64,000 bases of DNA, from contig LNAC01000102.1 of the NCBI GenBank assembly GCA_002007465.1, positions 2,067,228 through 2,131,227 of the forward strand, read 5' to 3'. How positions within the stretch are numbered: position 1 is the first letter of the stretch; each line of letters starts with the position of its first letter. The translations under genes were made by a program, and so were the position numbers. Source of the DNA: Ailurus styani (Eukaryota; Chordata; Mammalia; Carnivora; Ailuridae). Shown one piece after another: positions 36,346-48,524 of the stretch. Below the pieces are notes generated by a model. It saw only the letters and a program-made list of their open reading frames with translations, searched no databases and was not told where the DNA came from.

Positions 36346-36495
36346 TCTGGGGAAGAATGCTGCTGTCTGCCTATTTATAATCTATCCATATCCTCAAAAA
36401 CACATTGCCAGAGTCTGTTTGACTGTTGAGAGAAAAATGTGTGGGGATTCCTAAAAAATCATATTGCCAGTGTAACAGAAAATGTTGGGGAATAC
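36346..36495 (-). repeat. inverted repeat, right arm
   Basis: Reverse-complement partner of 34672-34819. The identical core is 36363-36416. The 1.56 kb between the cores includes a MIR, a young L1 end and an L2 end. Confidence 0.92.
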
Positions 36496-37269
36496 AAAAT
36501 ATTGTGGGAAAACAACATGGAACTAGTGGCCAAAATTCTCTCCATTTCCTTCATATTTGACTCTTAAAAATGGAAAGTTGCTGACTATGTCTCCATGATC
36601 AGTTCTTCCCAACTTTAAAGCACATGTGGGCCACATACCCTCTCTGGGTAGACAAAGCCTGGGTTGTTGGAGAAGCCTGTTCAACTCACTTCTACAAATA
36701 CACTCAGAGTTACCACGGTTTGCAATCATGTGAACATAATTGATCCAGAAAATTATTTTCTAGATTCTAGATGCTTTCTTAGGAATTGCTTTTTTTTACT
36801 CTCAGAACATGCAACTCTTTTCCCCTAGAAGCAGAAAAATTTAGAAGTGGTTGGGTGGCAAAGAAGGTGGTAACTCTTAACCACATGTTAAAATTGGTTG
36901 ATAAGATCAGTTAATGCTCTTAACTTGATAAGAAAGCATCTTTCATAAGGTTTCATACTTTTTGCAGATTACACACTCACTTCTTTATCTTTGCTCTGTT
37001 CAAAACCTTCTGCTCTCTCATACCCAGGGGAAACATCAGTACCATTGAGAATCTCAGCCTTTTCACTGAGGATGAGGAAGGAACTAAGGTTCAGTTACTT
37101 CCTGAACTTGGTCACTTTTAATAGAACTGTTCATTTATAATTTTTTACCTCCAGGTAGTGAGGATACTACATTTTAGAAACTCTCTATATATTTACTTTA
37201 TTTATATGTCTCATTGGGATTCTCCCACTCTGGGGCAAGAGAAGAGTGGAGGACTGGCTAAACTGGGAA
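36496..37269. other. non-coding, nothing recognised
   Basis: No supported feature. Confidence 0.5.
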
Positions 37270-37480
37270 GGGCTCAGGACATGACCAGTTCTCCCATCTC
37301 AGCTTTACCAATTTTTAGCTGTGTGAACTTGCACAAGCTACTTTTCCATGTCTGTTCTGTGAAATGGGGATAACAGTGGTACCTATTCCATAGGGTTATT
37401 CTGGCAATTAGAATTAATAATTAATATTTAAAATAGTGCCTAGTAAGTGTCTGGTAAGTACTAGCTATCATAATTAATGT
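37270..37480 (+). mobile_element. MIR SINE (first of three)
   Basis: 'ttagctgtgtgaacttgcac', 'tgtgaaatggggataacagt', 'acctattccatagggttatt' and 'agtgcctagtaagtgtctgg' follow the MIR consensus closely. Confidence 0.85.
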
Positions 37481-37719
37481 CACTGAATTAACAATATGTT
37501 TTCTTCCACGAAGGATTTAAGTAGCTATGTGCTTATTTGGTATTTTCAGGCAAGTGACCACACAACTACAAGGGGATTTCATGGCAGTGTTCTAATATAT
37601 TCCAGCCCCAGACTAACAATTATTCTTTTATTTAACTACAATTTGCACTAGCAATTTTAAAGCTACCTTATCAAAATTTTAAGTGATATCAGTAAGATAA
37701 CTCAAAGGTGGTTTTCAAA

Positions 37720-37944
37720 GTAACAGAACTTATTTTAGCCAACACCTTTATGGTGCTTACAGTGTGTCAAGCACTGTTGTATGTGCTTTGAAATAGTAAT
37801 TCATTTAATTCTCACAATGACACTGAGAGAACCACTATTATTAGCCCCATTTTCCATGTGAGGAAGCTATGTATTAGAGAAATTAAGTGGCTTTCCAAGG
37901 TCATACAATTAGTGGCAGAGTTAGACTGCCTGGAGAATATTGAG
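37720..37944 (+). mobile_element. L2/MIR-type repeat (second of three)
   Basis: 'gtgtcaagcactgttgtatg', 'catttaattctcacaatgac', 'ttagccccattttccatgtg' and 'ccaaggtcatacaattagtg' match a MIR on the strand opposite to its usual sense reading. The family call is firm, the orientation less so. Confidence 0.8.
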
Positions 37945-38050
37945 AGGCAGCATGGCAGAATTGTCTAGACTCAAGTCCCATGACCTGGGTTTGCAGTCCT
38001 ACCTTTGCCATTGATGTGGGGAGGTCACTTATCCTCTTTAAGTGAGGGCA
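37945..38050 (+). mobile_element. MIR SINE, 5' part (third of three)
   Basis: 'gaggcagcatggcagaattg', 'catgacctgggtttgcagtc' and 'ggggaggtcacttatcctct' match the MIR head and core. Confidence 0.7.
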
Positions 38051-38600
38051 ATGAACTATATGGTATCAACAGTTCTGGGTTTAGCTTGCTTGAAATAATT
38101 TTTCTTTTAAATAATTTTTCTTTTAAAAAGTAATCCTAATTTAAAGAGGAGACCAGAGTAAAGTAGCTAGGGACAACTGAGTATAGGTGCATAACTTTAA
38201 TTTTCATAAATCGTCTTTGAAAGAACCACAGCAACCATGGAGGTGCCATATGTTAGATATACTAAGTATCTCTGCTCATTACAAATAGCTGGTGAATGAC
38301 ATCACACCATACATACATGCAGCCTGCTTACAAAAGGGAAAATCTAAGGTTAGCACAAATGGACACGTTCTGTTGCTTGAATACTACATATTTTATTAAT
38401 TGAAGACTGTATTCAAGGCATACTGTCTATCAAGAGAATTCAAGCAATATAAAAATAAAAGAGAACTATAACTTCTGAAAATATTGGTGGAAGAAAGTTG
38501 ATTCTATTTTTAGTAGAATTTTTGATTATTTAAATGCATAGTTAATTGTTTTCTCTGCTAAATCTAGATTTTCAATAGTTTTATCCTCTTCAAGGATATC
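38051..38600. other. non-coding, nothing recognised
   Basis: A short direct repeat 'taatttttcttttaaa' occurs near 38096-38127; otherwise nothing. Confidence 0.5.
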
Positions 38601-38795
38601 CTCTTTTTTTATTGAAGTTTAAGTAACACTAATATGTTATATTAGTTTCAAATATACAACATAGTAATTTGACAAGTTCATACCTTTTGCTCACCACAAA
38701 TATAGCTACCATTTGTTACCATACAATGCTGTTATAATACCGTTAACTATATTCCCTATGCTGTACCTTTTATTCCCATGACTAAGGACCTGTAG
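38601..38795 (-). mobile_element. old L1 3' UTR, antisense
   Basis: 'ttttattgaagtttaagtaa', 'atattagtttcaaatataca', 'atagctaccatttgttacca' and 'actatattccctatgctgta' are the reverse complement of an L1M-type 3' UTR. The same motif order recurs at 61735. Confidence 0.75.
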
Positions 38796-38809
38796 TCTTT
38801 ATTTATTAA

Positions 38810-38930
38810 TAAATACTTATTGAACCTTACTATGTTAGAAACACTAAAGCTTATATCCCAGAGATAAACAAAATCATCATAGAACGTGCATTCTCATAGA
38901 AGTGGCAAAGTTCAGCTATCTTATTTTTAA
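38810..38930 (-). mobile_element. L2 LINE 3' end, antisense, short
   Basis: 'aatacttattgaaccttact', then 'cccagagataaacaaaatca' and 'cattctcatagaagt' resemble the L2 3' end reverse complement. Confidence 0.45.
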
Positions 38931-41403
38931 TTAGTAGCTATTTAAATTAAATGATCTATTTCTGTACACCATGATATTCTTATATTTTATACCTTTCCTC
39001 CACGTTAACTTTATATAAAAATTAAATACATGTTTCACTTGTTCGTTTGGTGATATTCTATGAGTTGTAAACTCTTAATATGTGTGTTTCTGAAGCACTT
39101 CTGGATTTTGCTTTAATTCTTAAAAGGTAGTTTAGCTGGATATAAAATCTTACACTAAATTATTTTTCTTGAACCTTTTGATGATACTACTTCATTATTT
39201 TTTAGCACCTATTGTGGTAGTTAAAAGAGGTTTTTTTTTAATTGTTTTGATGTTCTATGGGTAATGTGTCTTTTCTTTCTGACATTTAAAAATGCATTCT
39301 CTTTAATACTTAAGTGCCATAGTCTCACTGTAATGTGCTCTAAGTTTGGGTTTATTTATATATCCCCTTGGTACACAGAGTGCAATCTTATAACTTGGTT
39401 CTCAAAAGTTATCTATTTGTATATTTCTGCTGTGCCATTCCCTTCATTATCTTCTTATGGAACCCCTATTAGTCAATTGGATGCTCTCTCAAACTGATTT
39501 ACATGTCTTATACTTTTCTCATGTTAAAAAAATTATTTATCTCTTTGTGTTTTGTACTGACTGAATGTCCTGTATTTTGTTTCCATTTACTAATTCTCTT
39601 TGGGCGTTGGCTAGATTTTAGTTTATCTAATAGTTTCAGGTATCATTTATCCATTGCTTTACAGTAACTACTCCCCTTGTCTCCCAAACAAACTTTATGA
39701 TTAAAGCCATCATTTACTTCTTCATGATCCTTCAATTTGGCCTGTACTTCACTGGGTGATTCTTCCACTAATCTTACCTGGACTTATCCCTTCAGGTTCA
39801 GTCAGCCCGTTTGGGAAGTGTGCTTCAAGATGATCTCATTGATCTGTCTGGTGGTTGATAACTGTTGTTGGGTGCCCTATTCTTCAGCTATGTAGCCTCT
39901 CGTCCTCTAGTAGGTTATATTTGACTTGTCCATATATGAATCAGTCCAAAAGGTTGAAAGCAGAAGTTGCAAGGTCTCTTAAGGCCTAGACTTCAAATTG
40001 ATACAATTTCCCCCACAGTTTATTGGTTAAAGAAAGAGCAAGGCCAATCCAGAATCAGGGTTGTGTAAAACTAGATTTCACCTGTAAATGGGCAAAGTTA
40101 CAAAGATATTTTAGAAGAAGAATGTGGAGAGAGACAAGTGTTATTTGGGGGAGGGGAAATTATGGAAACAGTCATCTAGACCAAATACGTCATATTTTCC
40201 CACAAGCAAAATATACTTAGTCTCTCCCTATAGTCTCACAATTTTCTCTGATCATGGCATTATTATCTGCACCAAGTTAGATGATAACTGAGATTCCTCA
40301 TATCTAGTTCTTCAGGTAGAGCCACTTATGATCCAGAGACTTATATAGAAAAAGGACTAGTTACTCATACACCATAAACTGAACATACAATATTAAGACA
40401 AGGACAGAATAATTAGAATACCCATACCCAATCAAAAAAGGGAGAAATGGGATGAGGCATGTAACAATCACTAGTCAACAAAAATTCTGAAATCCAGCTG
40501 TACACATGTTGTCAGAGCCTCCTTTTCCAAGGTAAGGACATGAACCCTAGTAAGAGTCCAGTTATTCACTGAAAGGTACTCTTGGCCTATATCCTGACCA
40601 TAGAAATTTGAGATCTCAGAGGCTTCTTTTTATTTTGAACTCTCTCTATTCACAATCATTGGGCCAGTTATAACTTCCTTAAAAATATTTTGGAGTCTTT
40701 ATAAATCTAATTGAGATGTCCTCAGTGTGCCAAAAGCCACATCCATAGTTCTTTAGAAATAGAACTCTATTTACTTTGATCTATATATGAGATTGTTTTT
40801 AGATAATATTATTAAGATTCTTAGAAAGTCATTGTCTTCCTCTAAAGATTTACTGGGCACTCCCATAAATCTATCTTTGCTCTTAACTAAAGATCTTACA
40901 GCCACACACTTGATTTGATCTTTAAGACCAGAGGTGGAAAGTCTAGAAATATGAAATGGTTTTATTTGTAATCCAACATGTCTAAATTCTTTATATTTCC
41001 TTTAAATTCTGCTTGCCAGGTGAACTGTTCTCTTTTTAGCTCGCTCTCACCCCATATTTATTACAGACAGACACAGAAAGCCAGTTGTCAATTTCAACAT
41101 TATGCCTGCATATTTCTTTGGCCAGATCTGTTAGTTCATTGGGGACACTTTCTATCTTCCCAGTTATTGAAGGCTTATGTTTTGTCAGTGGTTTTGAATC
41201 ATTGATCCCCATCTTTCCAGACAAAACGAATAGTTTCTCATTGTTTTTCTATTTAATACTGATAGTTTCTTCATGGTATTAGAGCCTCCAACCAACACCT
41301 ATAATTTGACTTCATGTGAAGTGAATTTATGTTCCAGTTGTGGATTTTCAGTTGCTTTTTTATTGATGTGTGCATCTTTCTTCCAACAATTCAAAATTTG
41401 GTG
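38931..41403. other. non-coding; possible antisense L1M text at 39110-39500
   Basis: 'agctggatataaaatcttac' and 'taatgtgctctaagtttggg' recall old L1 text in antisense, too decayed to be sure. The remainder to 41403 shows no gene: frames under 80 codons, none with motifs. Confidence 0.4.
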
Positions 41404-41418
41404 TGTAGGTTCATTTTG

Positions 41419-41629
41419 TTTGTTTGTTTGTTTATTTTAAATATTTTATTTACTTGACAGAGAGAGACAGTAAGAGAGGGAACACAAGTGTGTGTGTGGG
41501 GGGCAGTGGGAGAGGGAAAACAGGCTTCCCATGGAGCAGGGAGCTGGATGCAGGGCTCCATCCCAGGACCCTGGGATCATGACCTGAGCCGAAGGCAGCT
41601 GCTTAACGATTGAGTCACCCAGGTGCCCC
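41419..41629 (-). mobile_element. Can-SINE, minus strand
   Basis: Reverse SINE with a TTTG-rich tail at the left. Duplication 'tgtaggttcatt[t/c]tg' at 41404-41418 and 41630-41644. Confidence 0.94.
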
Positions 41630-41644
41630 TGTAGGTTCATTCTG

Positions 41645-42292
41645 ATTGGAAAGGATTCTCTTCCCCCCCCCCACCACTTCCCTCCCTCCCTCTGTCCTAC
41701 AGTGTGATTTTTCTTTAAAGTCATGTTTCATAAGAATCAGCATCTAGAATTAGGTTTATCTTTTTTTTTACCTTGTAGATATTGTGAATCCAGCTTGTTA
41801 CAGAGCCAAACCTGGTTTATTTCTTATTTATGAAATGGAGTTTATATCCTCCTATTGCTTCAGCCCACATGTTTCTTTGAGCCTTAGCCACTGGTGGCCA
41901 TCAACAGCAGTTGTTCTTAGCTTCTTTCTTAAATGAGACCTCAGGCATAAGAAAGGCTCTTGTCCCTGTTAAACCCCTGTAAGTAAATTTCAGTCTGCTA
42001 CTACCTTTACCTCAACGTTAGATTCAGCAAGACTTTGGCTTCATTCTCCTCACAGCTTTGTACTTATAATTCATTTCCAAGTTACAAAAAAGTTTATCTT
42101 TTACTAGAGTATAGTTTGTTCTTTTGCTTTTCTCTTTCATGTTTTATTTATTGCTACTATGCATATATAATTAAAAGGGGACAAGTAAGTATGGATATAC
42201 TACACCATTCTTGCCCCATTTGTTCTTAATACCTCCCTAAATTTAGAAAAAAGAAAATACATTTTGCACAAATGTAAACTATTATTTAAATC
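41645..42292. other. non-coding, nothing recognised
   Basis: C-run near 41660-41675; no supported feature. Confidence 0.5.
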
Positions 42293-42300
42293 CTGAACTG

Positions 42301-42522
42301 GGGTACCTGGGTTGCTCAGTCAGTTGAGTGTCCGACTCTTGATTTTTGGCTCAGGTCATGATCTCAGGACTGTGAGGTCAAGGCCTGTATTGGGCTTTGC
42401 ACTGAGCATGGGGCCTGCTTGAGATTCTTTCTCCCTCTGCTCCTCCCCGCCGCCCCCCTGCCCCCATCGCCAGCTCACGCACATGCACGCGCACACACTC
42501 TTTCTCAAAAACAACAAAAAAA
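42301..42522 (+). mobile_element. Can-SINE, older type with a CpG/CA-rich tail part
   Basis: Older SINE (ccgactcttgatttttggct). Its 3' part carries an unusual run of 'cacgcacatgcacgcgcaca' before 'tttctcaaaaac'. Duplication 'ctgaactg' at 42293-42300 and 42523-42530. Confidence 0.93.
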
Positions 42523-42530
42523 CTGAACTG

Positions 42531-44488
42531 ACATTTTAGTATAGAATCAAATTGTCTCTTCAGTGATATATCAAAATAGCAGGCATCCAGTGCCTAATGG
42601 ACAAAGCTTATGGTCCTATCAGAGTCTTCTAAAAACGTTTCAAATTGGATTGAATAATACTGCATTTATTCTTCTCAGGGATATTTTCATTTTACACAAA
42701 ATGTTCTATACTACCTATTTTAACACTGTTCCTGGTGAGGGAAGTCCTTAGAGGCACATACAACCACAGTGTCTAGGGCTTGAGAAATGAAACTGTGGCT
42801 ATTAAGACTATTTAAAGAAAATCCATTTTTTCCAAGCACATTCTCCTCTCAAACATGTAAGGTTTGGAATCAATCCAGGCTAGAGGCTGTATTGTATTTA
42901 TGAAAAAGGATGGTTAAATGTCAATATGATTATATGGTTAAAATCCCCTATCTGACTTTTTAAAAATGAAACAACTCTGTGACATCACTAGCAGCTGACT
43001 GGGGAGATCACAAAGTGGAACTGAACAAAGAAGATTATGCACCCAGCCACACAATAGCAGAGCAATGAGCAATGTAATGATTGCTTATCTTAGGAGTCTA
43101 GCTACATTTTGCAATTTATCATTAGTATTATATTCTTGTAAGTAAACTGACCATTGGTAGTACCATTAAAGAAAGAGAGAAAGTAGCTATTTGCACTTTC
43201 TTTCTTTCTTTTTTTTTTTCATGTTGTCAGAATGGGCTATAGAAGAAAGGCTAGGTTTCCCTTAAATGGGTCCAGAAAAAGCTTTCTATCTTACTGAAAT
43301 TCATGAGGTGGCAAAAAAGTTGGAATATAAATTTCCTATTCTCCTATCCACATTTTAAGAAAGGCTGAGTTAGGAATATTTAGCAACATGATACCAACAA
43401 ATTTGTTGATTTGTGGTTATACACATGTTACTGAAAAGTTACATTAAAAAGTTGTTGTGAAGATATTTGGAAGCTTTAACAACAATTCCAGAAAATTGGT
43501 GCCTTCTGAACAATTTGACATTTTCTATCCACCTGTATCTCAGATTGTCTTTTTTTGGTAATGTAACATAATAATTTATTGCAATTGTGCCAACCCCTAG
43601 TGAACCAAAAAGGATTGCTTTGGAGTGTAAATGGTCAGTCCTTGCACTGAGATTTAAAAAGATGCAGTAATCACCTGTCCTTGATCTTCCCATAGGAACA
43701 TTTTCAGTGTGAAGTTTGGTAAGAGAACATTCTCTACATTGGCTTCCTGGAATTTCTCAAGCCACTAGTAACTCCTTGTTATATATATGCAGGATTTCCT
43801 CTTTTCTTCAGACTTGTTCTTGATTGAGACATTGATACATTTGCTGTTTGATTTTCTCATTATGTCTTTCTCCAGGGGAGGGATACAATAGGTTTATAGA
43901 TCTAACTTTCAGTATGCCAAATTCTATTACTTTAATGATATAGTTTTTAAAAAAATGCATTCTCTGGGTTATAATTGTGTATTGGAATTTATTCTATTTT
44001 CTGTTTGTAATTTTAGAAGCAAGATGCTATATCTTCCTTCTGGCTATCTGGTAAATTTCAGAGTATATTGGAGACACTCTGGGGGTTAGAAATCTTATTC
44101 TTACATTAAAAAACCTAAGTCTTGATTCTCTGGTGTCCCCTCATAATGCAAACTCAATTTGTAATATGATAAGTTTGTACCAGAAGTACGACAATGAAAT
44201 AAAGAATTCTAGATGAAGTAAAAATAGTTTTAAAACTTAAGTTTTTTTCCTATCTTGTAAAAGGGCTTTCAACATAATCACTGAGAGATACAACATAAAG
44301 AACTAAAAATTTCAAGTACAAGATGTAACCTATATTAAATAGATTTATGGAAAAAATAGATTTATGGAATTTATCCATAAAAGCTACCTTTTTTTTTCTA
44401 ATTCTGCATTTATCTCAGTATACCAGGTACTCATACCATATTTGGAAACTCCTCAAAAGATCTTCAACAGGGAGTTGTACTTCTACTT
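42531..44488. other. non-coding, nothing recognised
   Basis: Largest repeat-poor stretch in the middle of the window; no coding exon seen. Short frames at 42563 (plus) and 43439 (minus) lack motifs. Confidence 0.5.
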
Positions 44489-44504
44489 AGGACTTAAAAA
44501 GCTG

Positions 44505-44702
44505 GGCGCCTGGGTGGCTCAGTGGGTTAGAGCCTCTGCTTTTGGCTCAGGTCATGATCTCAGAGTCCTGGGATCAAGGCCCACGTCAGGCTCCCTGCTC
44601 AGCGGGGAGCCTGCTTCCCCCACTCTCTCTCTGCCTGCCTCTCTGCCTCCTTGTGATCTCTCTCCCTCTGTGAAATAAATAAATAAAATCTTAAAAAAAA
44701 AA
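44505..44702 (+). mobile_element. Can-SINE, young mustelid-type
   Basis: Near-consensus young SINE. Exact 16-bp duplication 'aggacttaaaaagctg' at 44489-44504 and 44703-44718. Confidence 0.96.
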
Positions 44703-44718
44703 AGGACTTAAAAAGCTG

Positions 44719-45860
44719 CAAGGAATGTTACTCCCACCTTAATAAGAAGAAAAGACTAATCTTCAAAATTATGACCTTTTTTTTTTTTTTTTAATTATCA
44801 GAGCTGAGGTCTCAAGGTAAGCTGGGAGACTAAATTCCAGAGCCATAGGCCCTTCTAAGGAGAGATGACTCAAATGAATTATTTCCTCTTTGGCAGGACA
44901 TGAGCTGAAGAGACAGCCACCGTAAAATCAGGTAAGAAGAAAACAGTCATAATGTTATATATTATTAAATGTTGGTTTGGGGCTAGCATGAAAGTTTAGA
45001 ACCTCTGGGAACTCCAGACCCAGTGGGAGTGTGCATCTCTTTTTCATACACTTCCACTGGATACTTGAGAAAGATTAGGGGAAGGGCAGGAAAGAGCTAC
45101 CATCCATAGTACATGGGTACAAAATCTTCCCCATGTTTTGAGCCTTTCCATTATATGAAGCAAAAGCCTCAAGCAACTTGATACCTGAACCCAGAAAAGA
45201 TCTGTTATTCATAGGGGAAAGTTAGAAGCAAGTCATCTGTTCTGGAGGAGGGATAGAAGCAAAACCTGTCTCCTCTTGAGAGATGAAAAGAAAGCCCTAT
45301 GGCCCACAACAAGCCATGTAGTGGGTAGGGAGAAACAGTAGTCAACAGTTGTGAAAAGACTAAGAAATCCTTCTGAGCAGGGGCTCAGGCAAAGATACAT
45401 TGCCCCCTAGGTAGAAGCAAATGCTATCTGACTCAGAGGACAGAGCTTGGACTGAGAATGTTGCACTGATAATAACCAGTTCTACTATGACTGAGAAAGA
45501 GATGGAAAACTTTGTCTCAAAACCCTGCAAGGAAGCATTTGGATGAAGTAAGGAAAACAACAAAGTTTTTGTGACCCAGTACACAGCATGTGACCAAGAC
45601 TGGGCCAGGATAACTGAGAACTGTCATCCTCTGCTCCCCCCATAAATTTTTTACTGGATGAGATGTCACAGTAGTCGACCAATGGGGAAGCCAAAGAGTT
45701 GTGGAGAAAATCTGTTTCAGGCATGCAGGTCTTGCCGAAAACTGAGGGTGGGGCAAGAACTCTGAGAGACGTCCTTTGACAACCGGTGTAGCGCTAAGCA
45801 TAGGACACCAGCAACCCGCTGCTGGGAAAACTGGGAGCTCGTGGTGTTCCAAAGGAAGTT
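44719..45860. other. non-coding; one exon-like 35-bp segment
   Basis: A T-run lies near 44777-44792. A segment at 44897-44931 is flanked by a good 3' splice site (tttcctctttggcag) and a consensus 5' splice site (cag/gtaaga). The text at 45400-45850 gives overlapping minus frames of 74-117 codons without motifs. It may be the start of the L1M-like element that follows, which I cannot show. Confidence 0.4.
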
Positions 45861-45878
45861 CTAGCAACATTAAATCTT

Positions 45879-46152
45879 TTTTTTTTTAAAAGATTTTATT
45901 TTTTTTATTTATTTCACAGAGGGAGAGAGATCACAAGGAGGCAGAGAGGCAGGCAGGGGGGGGGGNNNNNNNNNNNNNNNNNNNNNNNNNNNNNNNNNNN
46001 NNNNNNNNNNNNNNNNNNNNNNNNNNNNNNNNNNNNNNNNNNNNNNNNNNNNNNNNNNNNNNNNNNNNNNNNNNNGGCCTCGATCCCAGGACCCTGAGAT
46101 CATGACCTGAGCCGAAAGCAGAGGCTTTAACCCATTGAGCCACCCAGGCACC
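45879..46152 (-). mobile_element. Can-SINE, minus strand, containing the assembly gap
   Basis: Tail (45879-45925), then the purine-rich middle to a G10 run, then 110 N, then the head from 46076. Exact 18-bp duplication 'ctagcaacattaaatctt' at 45861-45878 and 46153-46170, so the gap lies wholly inside this SINE. Confidence 0.95.
45966..46075. other. assembly gap (110 N)
   Basis: A run of N directly after ten G's. By comparison with the other SINEs only roughly 50-60 bases should be missing, so the N count is not a true length. Confidence 0.99.
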
Positions 46153-46170
46153 CTAGCAACATTAAATCTT

Positions 46171-48520
46171 GAAACCAACTCAACTAATGATTAGGTTGAC
46201 TCTATCCCCATACTAATGGCTAACATAATTAGATACGCAAAAAAGCAAGAATGAGCACCCCATTGTTAGCAGATAAGGAGGCAACAGAACTAGATACAGA
46301 GATCTGTGAATTTAAAATGACTATGACTAATAAACTAAAAGATAATAGTAGAAAGGATGTAAAATGTGCGTATAGATTTCAGTAAATAGAGCTATAAGAA
46401 AAAGTCCAATAGAAATGCTACAAATTAAAAAAATGATATCACAGGTGAATAGTTCTTTTTATAGACTCATCAGCACACTAGCTATAAAAGAATAAAGAAC
46501 TAGTAAACTTAAAAGAAAGATTAATAGAAATAATTCAAACAAAAACTAGAAGAATAAAAAGTGCTAAAAACCAGTGGTGCCTGGGTGGTTCAGTTAGTTA
46601 AATGTCTGCCTTTGGCTCAGGTCATGATCTCAGGGTCCTAAGATCAAGCCCCATTTTGGGCTACCTGCTTAGCAGGGAGTCTGCTCCCCATCTCCTGCTC
46701 TTTCTCTCTCACTCTCTTTCAAATAAATAAATAAAATCTTTAAAAAAAAAAGTGCTAAAAACCAAAGCAAAACAAACACCAGAATTTCCACAACATAAGG
46801 GATATTATATGGTCTAATATAAGTATCAGTGGAATCACAGATGGAGAAATAATGAAGGAAACAGAAATAAGGATGGGGAAAAAGTATTTGATAGGAAAAT
46901 AGCACATTTACAGAACTACGAAAGATAACAAGCCTCAGATGCAAGAAGCTCAGAGAATACAATCAAATATATACAATACACACCCCTAGATACTTCTTGA
47001 TAAAACCACTAAAAAAAAAAAACAAAACCAAAAAAACGAAGATAAAAAGAATATTATGACAGAAGAAAAAAAAAGAAATATACACAGGAACAAAGATAAG
47101 AATTGCAACATGCTTCTTGGCTTAAACTATGTAAGACAGAATTCAACGGAGTCACATCTTTCAAAGTCAGAAAAGAATTTAAAATTCTGTCAACCAGAAA
47201 CTTTTTATTGAGTAAAAAATATTTTTAAAAATTAAGCTAAAATGAAGAGTTTTGGGGAAAAGAAGAAGGAGCTGAGGGAAATCTTACCAATAGACTTACA
47301 CCAGAAAAAATGTTTGAAACATTCTTTCAGTCAGGAGTATGACAATTGAGGGAAATTTAGACCTAACATATAAATAATGAGTGCCAGAGATGGTACAAAT
47401 CAAGGCATTTCTTTCTTATATTTAACCTCTTTTAAAAATAATCGACTGTCTAAAAGCCAAGTAATAAAATAAATTGTTGGATTTATAGTATTTAAGTAAT
47501 GTGTGAAGAATAGCACATGGATAACCCGGTATAATTTTTTACATATGTTTTGTGGTATGATATTATTTTTGAAGGAGTGTGTAACAAGTTAATGACATGT
47601 CTTTAAAAATTTAGAGAAATTGCTAACTTTTTAAGGATGTGGAGCTACAAAGCCAATAATGGAGATGAAATTAGATTAAAAATATACTCCTAAAGAATTG
47701 AGGAAAGTGGTAGGAGGAGGGGAAAAATATTGAGAAAAACAAAAAATGTAGAAAAAATTGTATACTTAAGTCCAACAATATCAATAATTATATTGAAAGC
47801 AAATGGTCCAAATGGACCAATTAAAAGATAGTTTGTCAGATTTACAAGCAAGATCCAAAGACATGCTGCCTATAAGAAAACCTACATTACACGTAAAGAC
47901 ACAAGTGAGTCTAAAGCAAAAGGATGAAAAAGACAAACTATGAATTTATGAGAAAACCAAAGCTGGAGGTGCTGTATCAATATCAGACAGTTAGACCTCA
48001 GAACAAGGAAGGGGTGGAGGGGGACATTTCATAATGATTAGTGTATCAGTTCAAGAATACATAACAATCCAAAATTTGTCTGTAGCTAACAACAGAGCCT
48101 CATCTTACTGAAACCAAAAACTGAGAGAATTGAAAGTCAAAACAGAAAATTAACAATTATAAATTGAGACTTCAACACTTCTCTCAGTAACTGATGAAAC
48201 TAGTAAGCTCAAAGAAGTAATGATATGGAATACCTGAATAATGTTATAAACCAACTTGGACTAATTAATATTTATAGGTAACCGAAGCCAGAATACATGT
48301 TCTTTTAAAGTACATACGGAGCATTAACCAATATGGATCATGTGCTACACCATAAAAACACTCTCAATAAATTAAAAATATTTAAATATTCTGTGAGTGC
48401 AACAAAATTAAATGAGAATGAGTAGCAGAAAGATATCTGGAAATACCCCCAATTTTTGGAAATTAAAAAAAAAATCTTCAAGTAATCAATGAGGCAAAGA
48501 AAAAATCAAAAGGGAAATTG
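46171..48520 (+). mobile_element. HAL1/L1M-type LINE, old
   Basis: Degenerate plus-strand LINE. The first half is A-rich ORF1-like text, such as 'gaaactttttattgagtaaa' and 'agcccc'-free A-rich runs. From about 47760 the endonuclease-coding part is recognisable: 'caataattatattgaaagca', 'atgctgcctataagaaaacc', 'ggacatttcataatgattag', 'ggagcattaaccaatatgga' and 'aatcaaaagggaaattggat'. Frames are broken everywhere. The lack of a clear reverse transcriptase part after the endonuclease suits HAL1, but a truncated L1M is equally possible. Confidence 0.7.
46574..46750 (+). mobile_element. Can-SINE inside the HAL1/L1M element
   Basis: Duplication 'agtgctaaaaacca' (one base different at the end) at 46560-46573 and 46751-46764. 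The tail is (AAAT)n-AAATCTTTAAAAAAAA. Confidence 0.95.
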
Positions 48521-48524
48521 GATC

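Noticed and set aside
45909..46178. 89-codon frame across the N gap
   Set aside because: It is SINE sequence read through unknown bases; not a protein.
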